DNA from: Podochytrium sp. JEL0797
Lineage: Eukaryota > Chytridiomycota > Chytridiomycetes > Chytridiales > Chytriomycetaceae
NCBI GenBank assembly: GCA_027596195.1
Contig: JADGJG010000403.1
Coordinates: 1-20,891 of the forward strand
Length of the DNA: 20,891 nt
Direction: 5' to 3'
The number at the start of each line of letters is the position of its first letter. Positions within the stretch are counted from its first letter, which is position 1. Both the position numbers and the translations under genes were made by a program. This document shows positions 9,980-18,022 of this stretch, piece after piece. Under the pieces are notes generated by a model. The model had not been told where the DNA came from, searched no databases, and was given only the letters and a program-made list of their open reading frames with translations.

Positions 9980-10402
9980 TTACACTACCCCAACAGCCAC
10001 CTTTTTTTGACACTTTGGACACACAACAACTGGATCTGCATTATTACAAAAAAAAGCGTTTCAGAAAAACGGAATCCCCCCCAATCCACATTACCTTTGA
10101 ACCGATCCATCACAAGCGGAATCCAGAAACAAGGCCAACACCCAAACAAACACAAACACCCACTAAACATATATCCTTTTGAGCTCGTTTTCATAGCCAT
10201 CGTTGAATTCACATTGTTGTCGCAGTGGGTGCATGCAGTAGGCGGCGCCACCGCCGACGATTTGCATGGGGATTGTTTGGGGGGGCATGGTTTGGATGGG
10301 GGTCCCAGAGTAGACGGGCATGGGTTTTTGGGGTGGTGGGTAGTATCTGTTGCAGTGTTTAATTCGTGGGGGGAGGGGGGTGACAACGAGAAGGAAACCT
10401 AC
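9980..10402 (-). pseudogene. LITAF-domain protein, second copy with a 4-nt frameshifting duplication
   Basis: This is a tandem paralogue of the gene at 9010-9623, close at the nucleotide level. Exon 2 is 10346-10095 and exon 3 is 10035-9980 (intron 10036-10094, 59 nt). An upstream intron, 10347-10402, matches the paralogue's first intron. The LITAF domain itself is complete: CTHC, GCLCLFGCWPCFWIP, then VCPKC after splicing. The upstream part (PIQTMPPQTIPMQ, as in copy 1) is in another frame, because TGCATGCA at 10230-10237 is a tandem TGCA where the paralogue has a single unit. The only nearby ATG in exon 2 leads into the wrong frame. No ATG lies between the TATA box and the exon 1 donor. It is probably a pseudogene; a sequencing error is possible. 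Confidence 0.7.
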
Positions 10403-10460
10403 CCTTGATTTTGTATTTTTGGAGATGGAATAAATTTACCAAACGAAAAAAGGGGGGTGT

Positions 10461-10470
10461 GTTTTATACC
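10461..10470 (-). promoter_or_regulatory. TATA box of LITAF copy 2
   Basis: GGTATAAAAC on the minus strand lies about 60 nt before the exon 1 donor of copy 2. The promoter therefore looks preserved although the reading frame is not. Confidence 0.5.
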
Positions 10471-10641
10471 TAAATCTGCGGCGAAAAGCCAAAAAGCGGC
10501 AATAAGATGAAACAGAAATTTGTAGGAATTACCTGGGAATTACCCAACGAATTACGCCCATTGCCAGCTTCTAAGCAACGAAATTAATCAAGAAATAACC
10601 CGCAAACCAAAAACCCCGCTCTGTATTTTTTATTACTCATA

Positions 10642-10647
10642 TTTATT
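10642..10647 (-). terminator. polyadenylation signal AATAAA, third LRR membrane gene
   Basis: AATAAA on the minus strand, 35 nt beyond the stop at 10683. Confidence 0.6.
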
Positions 10648-10682
10648 GCACTTATGTCACACTCATGTAAGAAAAAACAAAA

Positions 10683-12782
10683 TCATTGCGTTATAGAATT
10701 GGCCGTATCCTCCCCACCTTCCTTCCCTGTATCCCGTGACACGTCCACCATCCCAACCACATGCAGCGCAGGAGGAGCAGGAGGAGTAGAAGGAGGAGAA
10801 GATGCAGAATCAGGGATGATTGTTATCGGTCGCGTATCCGAAACGAATATCGGCTCCTCCGCCTCCACGCGCGTGTCTTTCGCAGATTTCGTATCATTCG
10901 CAGGCACCGTCTTGCTCAACATCAACACCCGCATTTCCTCCTTCCCAATCCTCTCATCGGGCCTCACATCCCCCATCGGAATCATTTCCACACAATCCAC
11001 CCCGCCGCCGACACCCCCACTGCCGCCTCCAGCGTCCCCACCCCGACTCACCAACCACTCCCCTCTCCCCACATACTCCGGAACCCTCGCCTCATACCGC
11101 GGCAACTCCATCTCCCGTTCCCTCTCCGCCCTCTCCCTCTCATCCCGTTCCAACTCCTCCCGGCCGGGGAGGTACCCACTCGTACTGTACACTTGTCGGT
11201 TCGCAAACACTTGACGGTATTGTCGGCCTTTCCAGTACACGATGACGCCGGCGAGGACGACAAGGATGAGGATGGCGACGCCAGCGTATTTGACTACAGT
11301 TGTGAGTGTGTCCTGGGCGCCGTTGTTCGGAGGTTGGAGGACGGTAATCACGGGATTCGAAGGATCAATAGGACGTGGAATCGTGTCGGAGGGGTTCGTG
11401 GAGTTTGTACAGGTGGGCAACGCGTCGGTCGCGTTTCGGATACAAGCCGGTTGGTGAGGCCAGGAAGGCGGGATGCAGAGGTTCGTGTGGGAAAAGGCGC
11501 ATTCGAGGGATTGCGTCCATTGAGGGGTGTGGGTGATGGAGGTGAAGGTGGAGGCGGGGAGGGGACCGGTGAGGTGGGTGTTGTTGGCGAAGGAGCTGTT
11601 GGTGTGTGCGTTGAAATTAGGACGGATAAAATGTCGGCGTTAATCCTCCGCATTGGCATTCGCGTTTCTACGATGACTTGTTCGCTTCGCTCACTCCCTC
11701 ACGCAGCGAAGCTGCATTCCGCGTTGCCATTCCCACATAAATTGTTCGCTTCCCTCACTCTCTCGCGCAGTTTCGCTGCGGCAATCCCTGCTTAAACTGT
11801 TCACTGCGCCTTCTACGCGCCCGCCCGCTCACCCACACCCGCCCCGCGTCGCTTCGCTCGGCCCCACTCGGGCTCCCATCCACACTCTCACAGCCGCCTC
11901 GCTTCGCTCGGCTCCGCTCGACGATCAACAAACATACGTGTAAGGCAAGGTATCAGCCATGGAATCCGGAAAGGTTCCAGACAGATTATTGTTTGCCACA
12001 AAAAGGTTATTGAAAAAGGGCTGCTGAAGAGACATTGGAATCTGCGGGATGGAACCACTGACGACCCGGGTAGACACGTTCATGAGGTTCGAGTTGCCTG
12101 TCATGTTGCTAGTATTTGGTGGTGGTTGGAATGGTTGTTTTGGAATTCAAACAGGCTGTGACTCACAGCACGGTGAAGAACTTTGAGTTGCCGAGCACGT
12201 TGAGCAATGGGGCCAGCACGTTGTTGCCGTACAAGGCATTGTGCATACCGAGACCCCACAGGTTGGTCAGGTTCGCCATTGCGTCGGGAACAGCGTTGAG
12301 GGAGACGGGCGGGTTGTGAACCGACACAAGGTAGATTGTATTTGTGTCGCAGAAGCCAGCCGTGAGGAACGAGGTTGGGTCGTTTGGGTTTGTGACAGTG
12401 GTCTAGTTCTAGTGGTGAGTGGAGATCATGGAGTGGTGATCATGACAGGAGTTGTTACATTCTGGCTGCACTCGTCGATCGCAAAGCCAAACTGCCTCGC
12501 CATGGCAAGAAGGGCCACGCACTGGGACGCATTCTGGGCTACTGGGTCACTCGGTGATCCAAACAGCGAAAAGGCGGCGCCAGACGAAGCCTCGAAACAC
12601 CCGTCGAGTCCAATGCTGCCACTGCCAAGTCCCGCACCGCCGCCCTTGACAACCGCAAAGTACACGGCCGCAAGAACTGCCCCAACGAGAACACTCAGTC
12701 CAACACCGCGAACAATCCGCATGCGCTGATCACGCCCCGCTGAAGTGAACATGAAAGCAGTCGGCGTCGGGAACCGCGCCAT
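10683..12782 (-). CDS. two-pass LRR-type membrane protein, third diverged family member
   Basis: Exons 12782-12459, 12402-12167, 12108-11938 and 11595-10683 (introns of 56, 58 and 342 nt) encode 547 aa, longer than copy 2 because of the tail. It aligns with copy 2 throughout: first helix near residues 27-45, LDGCF, SQC followed by a GFA/GFT segment, FCDTNTIYLVSVHNPP, LSGTFPDS and LTGPLPAS leucine-rich units, CAFSHTNLCIPPSW, then a second helix (YAGVAILILVVLAGVIVYW). The cytosolic tail is Glu/Arg-rich, then Pro/Ser-rich, with LPRY and VPEY in place of PPGY. Only the middle intron (TVL|NMT, phase 2) is shared with copy 2. The exon 3/4 junction was fixed by homology and by a CCTAATT branch site with AACAG acceptor. 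It diverges from the bHLH gene at 12995. Function is unknown. Confidence 0.8.
11596..11937 (-). repeat. 342-nt repeat-rich intron in the third LRR membrane gene
   Basis: Donor AC|GTATGT and acceptor AACAG|CTCC are fixed by protein homology on both sides. It is over four times longer than any other intron here. It holds two copies of a unit of about 64 bp (TTGTTCGCTTCSCTCACT at 11679 and 11743), each ending in a small hairpin: GCAGC/GCTGC at 11703-11715 and CGCAG/CTGCG at 11766-11780. The 13-mer TCGCTTCGCTCGG occurs twice, at 11849-11861 and 11899-11911. Its composition is unlike the flanking exons. It could be an inserted short repetitive element. Confidence 0.7.
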
Positions 12783-12994
12783 TTCAAATTAATGTTTGAT
12801 TTTTTGGGTTTCTCAAGAACACTCGCTTATTATTAATCCAAGTCGACTCTTTCCTTTCTTTCATTGCCAAATAGCGTGAGATCATCCTTGCCTCATTTCT
12901 ATTAATTGCCATTCCAGCCTTGTGTGAGTGCGAAAAGCAGATTGAATTTTTTTCTTCGTTTCGCCTTTGCCCCCTCAGCTTCCAGTTGTCCCCA
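12783..12994. promoter_or_regulatory. divergent promoter between the third LRR membrane gene and bHLH gene A
   Basis: A 212-bp gap lies between divergent ATG codons at 12782 (minus) and 12995 (plus). No clear TATA box is seen. A GTGAGT-like site near 12923 and TTCCAG near 12985 could bound a 5'-UTR intron of the bHLH gene, which is speculative. Confidence 0.4.
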
Positions 12995-14415
12995 ATGGCG
13001 CACTTTGGCAGCAGTGACCGCCACTCCGAGTTTGAATTCGAAGAAATGTATCGAGCCAACGCAAACGTGAATGCTGGCGGACTTCAGCCCGAGTTCAAGC
13101 CGCACGTCCTTGTCAACCCGACACCAGATAACCAGTTTCTGTGGGACCACACCAGCGATAGCATGCTCGGCTTCCTTGACTCTGAGGCATCGCTGTTCAA
13201 CCTCGGGATGGACCAAGGCGCGAGTGTGTTTGCCTCGGAGGGCTCCCTGGGCTTCTGGCCCGAATCTTCTCACAACGGCCCAGGCCCACAGAAGCGAAGC
13301 AGCAGTGCCATGTCCGCCACCAGCAGCAGTTCTCTTGCTGCCCCCAAGGCCAAGAAATCCGCTGCCCTGAATCCCGCCCTGGAAGTGATCAACAACCACC
13401 CCAAATCCAAGAGCTCGTCCCCTGATTTCGAATGGACCCTCAATGTCCCACCCGAGCCCGATCACGAACCCAGCTTGTTTCGCATGACGCCCGCCCAAAT
13501 GATGCTCGACATGTCCGCCATCCACACCCCAACTTCCCCTTCAGAAACCTCCCTCATCGACCCCGTCCAACCCCCCACCACGAACGCCCTACCCCCAAAC
13601 TTCTCTCAATACCGCTCCAACTCACTCCATCTACTTGAATCTCCGCTGTTCTCACACCAAGCCCCGTTATCTCCCTTCGCATTCTCGCCGTTGATGATTC
13701 CATCCGTGCAACAAACTCCCTCCTTCACGTCCTCCAACACTCTCTCCTCCGCGCTGTCAGCCACCATGTCCAATATTCACTTAAATCCAACCATGTTCAA
13801 CCAACTCCTCGTATCTCCGGCCCTCGATCCATCGTATGGATCCACCTTGTCTCCGTTTTCGCCGGCAATGTTGCCGGATTCTTCGTGGTCTTTAGCTATT
13901 CCTCAACACCAGCAACAGCAACAGTATCAACAACTGCATCAAACTATGCCAATGACAATGAGTCCCATGATGAATCCGCATGAAGTTGGTTTTGGGGCCC
14001 TCGATGCACCTGACACATCACCCCGCGATGCGAGGAATCCTGCAGTCGAAACTCCTTTGGTTGCCAAAAACAAGTGTGGGAGGAAACGGAGAGCTCCCGT
14101 GATTCTGTAAGTTTCCCGCCCCCCGTCGCATTCATTCATGCTTACCGATCCTCTCGCCCCAATAGCTCTCCGGAAGAAGACCTTCTCCTCAAATCGACCC
14201 GCAAGGAAACCGAAAAACTACGTCGCGCCGCCATGAAAGCCGGGTTTGACGAATTGCAGCTCATGCTTCCACGCGATTGGGTGACCAACAAGGCGCCGAA
14301 TCAGGCGCGACTACTAGAACTCGTGTTGCTATATATTGAGGGTTTGGAGCAGGAGGAGAGGGAAAAGAGGGAGGTTGTGAGGCGGTTGGAGGAGGAGGTG
14401 GCACGGTTTACATAG
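12995..14415 (+). CDS. bHLH-type transcription factor A
   Basis: Exons 12995-14106 and 14166-14415 (59-nt intron, CT|GTAAGT to AATAG|C) encode 453 aa. The first 370 residues are low-complexity: Ser/Pro-rich, with acidic and Phe-rich patches and a Gln run near residue 310. RMTPAQMM lies at 163-170. Exon 2 carries the DNA-binding domain: basic region TRKETEKLRR (382-391) with Glu387 and Arg390/Arg391 in the ExxRR positions that read E-box DNA in bHLH proteins, helix 1 ending DELQLMLP, a loop, and helix 2 with ARLLELVLLYIEGL. A Glu/Arg-rich helix follows. The gene is expected to act as a nuclear dimer, with targets unknown. ATG 12995 is the first in frame; the open frame extends upstream only to a non-ATG codon. 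The intron sits just before the DNA-binding domain. Confidence 0.85.
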
Positions 14416-14497
14416 GCGGTGGTTGCTTCGACTTTGTCAGGGTTTCTTTTAGAATATCATATTGCTGCACTCGTTTTTCTTTTCCTTGTGTCCACAG

Positions 14498-14719
14498 TTC
14501 ATCCGAGGAAGAACTTGCACTCAAATCCACTCGCAAAGAAACCAAAAACTGCGTCGCGCGGCCATGAAATCCGCGTTTGACGAATTGAAAGAATTGCTTC
14601 CACGCGATTGGATCACCAACAAGGCGCCGAATCAGGCGCGGCTACTAGAGCTCGTGTTGCGGTATATTGACAGTTTGGTGCAGGAGGAAAGGGAGAAGAG
14701 GGTGGTTGTGGCACAGTGA
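14498..14719 (+). pseudogene. duplicated, frameshifted bHLH exon (copy of exon 2 of gene A)
   Basis: This closely matches exon 2 of gene A (14166-14415) and is preceded by its own pyrimidine tract and acceptor (TGTCCACAG at 14489-14497). No separate upstream exon or ATG is seen. Relative to gene A one base is missing near 14547, where ACCGAAAAAC became ACCAAAAAC, so the SSEEELALKSTRKET start runs into a stop at CCATGA. The rest of the helix-loop-helix stays open in another frame up to 14719 (LRRAAMKSAFDELKELLP, ARLLELVLRYIDSL). It probably arose as a tandem exon duplication that could once have served as an alternative terminal exon. Confidence 0.75.
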
Positions 14720-15160
14720 TGATAATCCTTTGTAGTTTTATAGTTTATTCAGAGTATCATAGTTGGTCGTTTCTTGGTCTCTTTCTCTCTCTCTCCTTCA
14801 GACGATCTGGCTAAAATCTGCCAATTTCTCTGCGAAACCGGGCAATTGATATCACAGCATAATACGGCACTTCATCACCTCAAAAAAAATGAAATGGATC
14901 TGAGGGGGAAACAATCCTTATGACCGCGCCCTGCCATGGAAGTTGCATATATTGTGCTTATGTTGAGGGCGTTTTAGTAAATGAGGGAAAGAAAGGGGGT
15001 TTCAATTGGAGATAACCATCTTGGGGAGTGGAGCTGAAGCGTGTTGTGGTCTTATCTTCGATTTTTACAAGAGTCCTTATCGCGACGTGTGGGATGATTC
15101 TTCCGCGGCACACTGGGCATACATCTCCGCTGATCGATTTTTTAATTTGAGGTTCAAAAA
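14720..15160. other. intergenic region, no gene seen
   Basis: About 440 nt separate the broken exon from the next bHLH copy. There is a pyrimidine-rich CTCTCTCTCT tract near 14783. The open frame that begins at 15006 has no ATG at its start and no homology to the other bHLH genes before about 15210. I see nothing else. Confidence 0.45.
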
Positions 15161-16582
15161 ATGGATTGCGTTATTGCGGCGCAACCCAATCTTAACCGCC
15201 CATGAAAAGAACCCCAAATTGAAGGATATTGAAGTTCTCATGCAGCTCGATATGGCCTTCCTGGACTCGATTCTCGACTGCGACTAGTTTGCAGACACTC
15301 TTGCGACATCCAATGCAGATTTCCACCCGTCCGCGTCCGTGACACAGCCGAACCTCCTTCCTCCCAACGACATGACCTTGGATCCACTCTTTGGCTATGA
15401 CCCGTACCTCGCGTCTTCCCTGGGCCCTCTGCAGCACGGGTTTGACAGCACGGCGGGACAATATCACTTCGGACTTGGCGCACAAGCCTTGGCAGAATTA
15501 AGCCTCCCCGCATTCGTGCCGAACCCTATTGCGTCTCACTCATTGATCTTTCCATTCATCTTCAATTATGACAACTTGATGGCGGAAATGCTGGCCACGC
15601 AGCACCGGAATCATCAGAATCACCGGAATCAACAGTTTCAGCAACACCAGCCACAACAGCAACCGCCAAACCTACAGTATCCCTTTTATGGCTTTCAAAA
15701 AATCCCTCTTCAATGGACCCAACTCCAGTCTTTCATCAGCAGCCACTCCCGAATCATATTTCTAATGGGTTCGCACGTGACAACCAACCACAACATCCTT
15801 CTCCAAATACACGCAAGAGGGTCGTGCAACAACGTGAAACATCTTGTCTAGTTCCCAAAAGCGCCATGGATCGCGTCCCCGAATCCTTTTCGCGAATGAC
15901 ACCATCCATGATTATGTCATCAACGACGTCAGAAACCAATCCAGACACAAGGGCATCCGGAATAACGCCTTATTCCGTCTTGGAGTTTGAAAATGAATCC
16001 GGCAGGTCCTCAACAACAGTCAGGTTTCCTTCGTCTCCTCCCACAACTTCTGCCTCAACATATCACGCATTGCCTCCTGTTGCAGCAATCCGAAATGTTC
16101 CAAGTCGAGTGACCCCCTCTTCCATCATGGCATCCTCATCCTTCTCCAACACGTCCGAAGCTGCACCGAACGCGACTTTCTCCTTCCGGGAGCCTCCAAC
16201 GCGACGATCCAGCTCGCTATCATCTGAGTCTGACCACACTCTTCGAGCCGCAAAACGACTAAAATCGGCACCCAAGCCTTCCTTTGCAACTATCCTCACT
16301 ACCCAGAGTGCGACCTCTTACGACCGCAAGACGTACCGCAAAGAAGCTGAGCGACATCGCCGCGAGAGGATCAAGTTTTGTTTTGAGGGTGTGAAGCAGA
16401 TTCTTCAACGAGACTCGTTTGGGACGCGATCGCCGTCCAAGGTGAAGGTGCTGGATACGGCGAGGGAGTATATTGAGGATCTGCGGAACAGTGCACAGGG
16501 GAAAGAGCGCACTGCGAGTGAGATGGAACAGGAGATTGAGTGGTCGAGGGTGAGGCTTGGGGTTGAGGCTGGCGTTGTTTGA
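15161..16582 (+). pseudogene. bHLH-type transcription factor C, multiply disrupted
   Basis: This is a homologue of gene D (16752-17858). The N-terminal motif LDMAFLDSIL matches LDMDFLNSLL of D but runs into an in-frame TAG at 15285-15287, where D has CCG. The frame then continues (FADTLA, as FADSLI in D) through a Gln-rich segment to about 15700. At the A6 run 15697-15702 one base appears lost, and the protein resumes in the next frame (PSSMDPTPVFHQQ) to the stop at 16582. The C-terminal bHLH is canonical: YRKEAERHRRERIK (ERxRR type), then VKQILQRD and KVLDTAREYIEDL. RMTPSMIM, GITPYSVL and RVTPSSIM motifs are present. A third frame change near 15200 would be needed to use ATG 15161. Either a decaying gene or errors at low-complexity sites. 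Confidence 0.7.
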
Positions 16583-16751
16583 TAATATGAACATTATTCC
16601 ACTTTTGTTGACGGGTATTATTAATGTTATGACTGATTTTACCAGGCGATGCCATTTGAGAGATTATGCTATCATATCGGAAGCTGCGGTGCTGCTAACA
16701 AATTCATTTGAACCTTTCCGAGTCAAAAAACGAACTCGAACAAAAGCAACC

Positions 16752-17858
16752 ATGGTACAGCCACGCCCCTCTGTCGGAGACAACTCCATTGAGGACCTGT
16801 CTTTACTGGATATGGACTTTCTGAACTCCTTGCTCGAAAACGACCCGTTCGCTGACTCTCTGATTGCGGCACACCCATCCTCCTCGAATGCTTCCGTGCA
16901 TGGTGGCATCAACAACACAAGCGTTTTCGGTCCCAACGGCTTTCAATCTGCTGCAGCTCTTTCATTCTCAGGCACACAACAGCTTCCCATAGCCGACAGC
17001 CCTATGCTACCTTTTCTTGAGGACTTCAACATTCCCTTCCCCGCAAATTCGATCATGCCTGGCTCTCAACTTCAAGGCTTCAGAGACGATACCATGTCAG
17101 AAATGCTGCCATTTCCATACCCGAACCAAAATTTTGATACACCACAAGCGCTGCCCAACGGCCTCTTGCCATTTATCAGCTTCGACAACATGTCCATTTC
17201 AACCAACACTTTTACCCAAACGCAACCATCGCGTAGCCAACTTCAACAAGAACAACAGCTTCTCCCCAACTACCCAGAATTTGAAATATCGCACCACCCC
17301 CCTCGCTCAACCACCAACGTCATTCGCCACTCGCGAACAAGCTCCGCCCCAGCAATGTTTGCGCCCTATTCACGCGCAACTCCTTCCTCAATCATGTCCT
17401 CAGTATCTGGAGTAACACCTTCCTCCTTTTTGACCTTTCCAAGCACCAACCCACCAAACCCGCCTGCCCGACAACAAAGCCTTCCTCTCGCGGGTGGAAT
17501 TTCTCAAATCACATCCACTATGATCCAACAAGAACCCAAATCGGAACTTTCTCGCCGACATCCAAGAACCCACGCCGCCGTCCCACGATCGGTGGAGTCC
17601 CGCAAAATGTACCGCAAGCATGCCGAAAAGGCGCGTCGTGAGTTGCTCAAAGTTTCCTTCGCCGAGGTGAAGCAGATTCTGCCCGGCCACTGTTTTGCCG
17701 AGCGACTGCCGTCAAATGAGAAGGTGCTGGACAAAGCCAGGGAGTATATTGAGGACTTACGCGGTAGTGCGCAGGGGAAGGAGCAGACTGTGAGTGAGAT
17801 TGAGCGGGAGATTGAGCGGTTGAGATTCGGGCAACCCCCGGCAAAGGGCGATTTATAA
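16752..17858 (+). CDS. bHLH-type transcription factor D
   Basis: A single exon of 368 aa. The start ACCATGG has a strong context and lies only 170 nt from the end of copy C; an in-frame extension upstream has no homology. The N-terminus has LDMDFLNSLL, an acidic/hydrophobic motif that may be an activation segment. A Ser/Pro/Asn/Gln-rich middle follows, with RATPSSIM (17373-17396) and GVTPSSFL soon after. The bHLH is at about residues 284-338: MYRKHAEKARREL (Glu292, Arg295, Arg296 in the ExxRR positions), VKQILP, a loop, and KVLDKAREYIEDL. A heptad-like ERxIERLR helix follows and could extend the dimer interface. It is the best preserved of the C/D type. Its DNA targets and partners are unknown. 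Confidence 0.85.
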   Translation: MVQPRPSVGDNSIEDLSLLDMDFLNSLLENDPFADSLIAAHPSSSNASVHGGINNTSVFGPNGFQSAAALSFSGTQQLPIADSPMLPFLEDFNIPFPANSIMPGSQLQGFRDDTMSEMLPFPYPNQNFDTPQALPNGLLPFISFDNMSISTNTFTQTQPSRSQLQQEQQLLPNYPEFEISHHPPRSTTNVIRHSRTSSAPAMFAPYSRATPSSIMSSVSGVTPSSFLTFPSTNPPNPPARQQSLPLAGGISQITSTMIQQEPKSELSRRHPRTHAAVPRSVESRKMYRKHAEKARRELLKVSFAEVKQILPGHCFAERLPSNEKVLDKAREYIEDLRGSAQGKEQTVSEIEREIERLRFGQPPAKGDL

Positions 17859-18003
17859 TGTCTCTCTCCGTTTTTCTATACATTAATTTTTGAATCTAAT
17901 TGAGAAGCCTGCTGTTGGTATCCTGTGAAGTGATGCAAATGAAGGGAAGGCTACGAACGGGGCCATATTGTGGCACAGTCATTAAATGCCCAGTATAACT
18001 TCT

Positions 18004-18016
18004 TGTATATATTTAT
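18004..18016 (+). promoter_or_regulatory. TATA-like element before gene E
   Basis: TATATATTTATAT ends only 6 nt before the first ATG of gene E (18023). If this is the TATA box, transcription would begin after 18023 and translation would more likely start at ATG 18212. Confidence 0.5.
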
Positions 18017-18022
18017 ATCAAA

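Noticed and set aside
10761..11795. 344-codon plus-strand open frame
   Set aside because: It lies antisense to exon 4 and the long intron of the third LRR membrane gene; its Arg/His/Pro-rich translation is a mirror of that gene's biased codons and has no domain.
12902..13525. 207-codon minus-strand open frame
   Set aside because: It is antisense to bHLH gene A, with no homology or splice partners.
15006..15160. Open frame before bHLH copy C as a separate small gene
   Set aside because: It has no ATG at its start, no recognisable content, and it simply runs into the homologous part of copy C.
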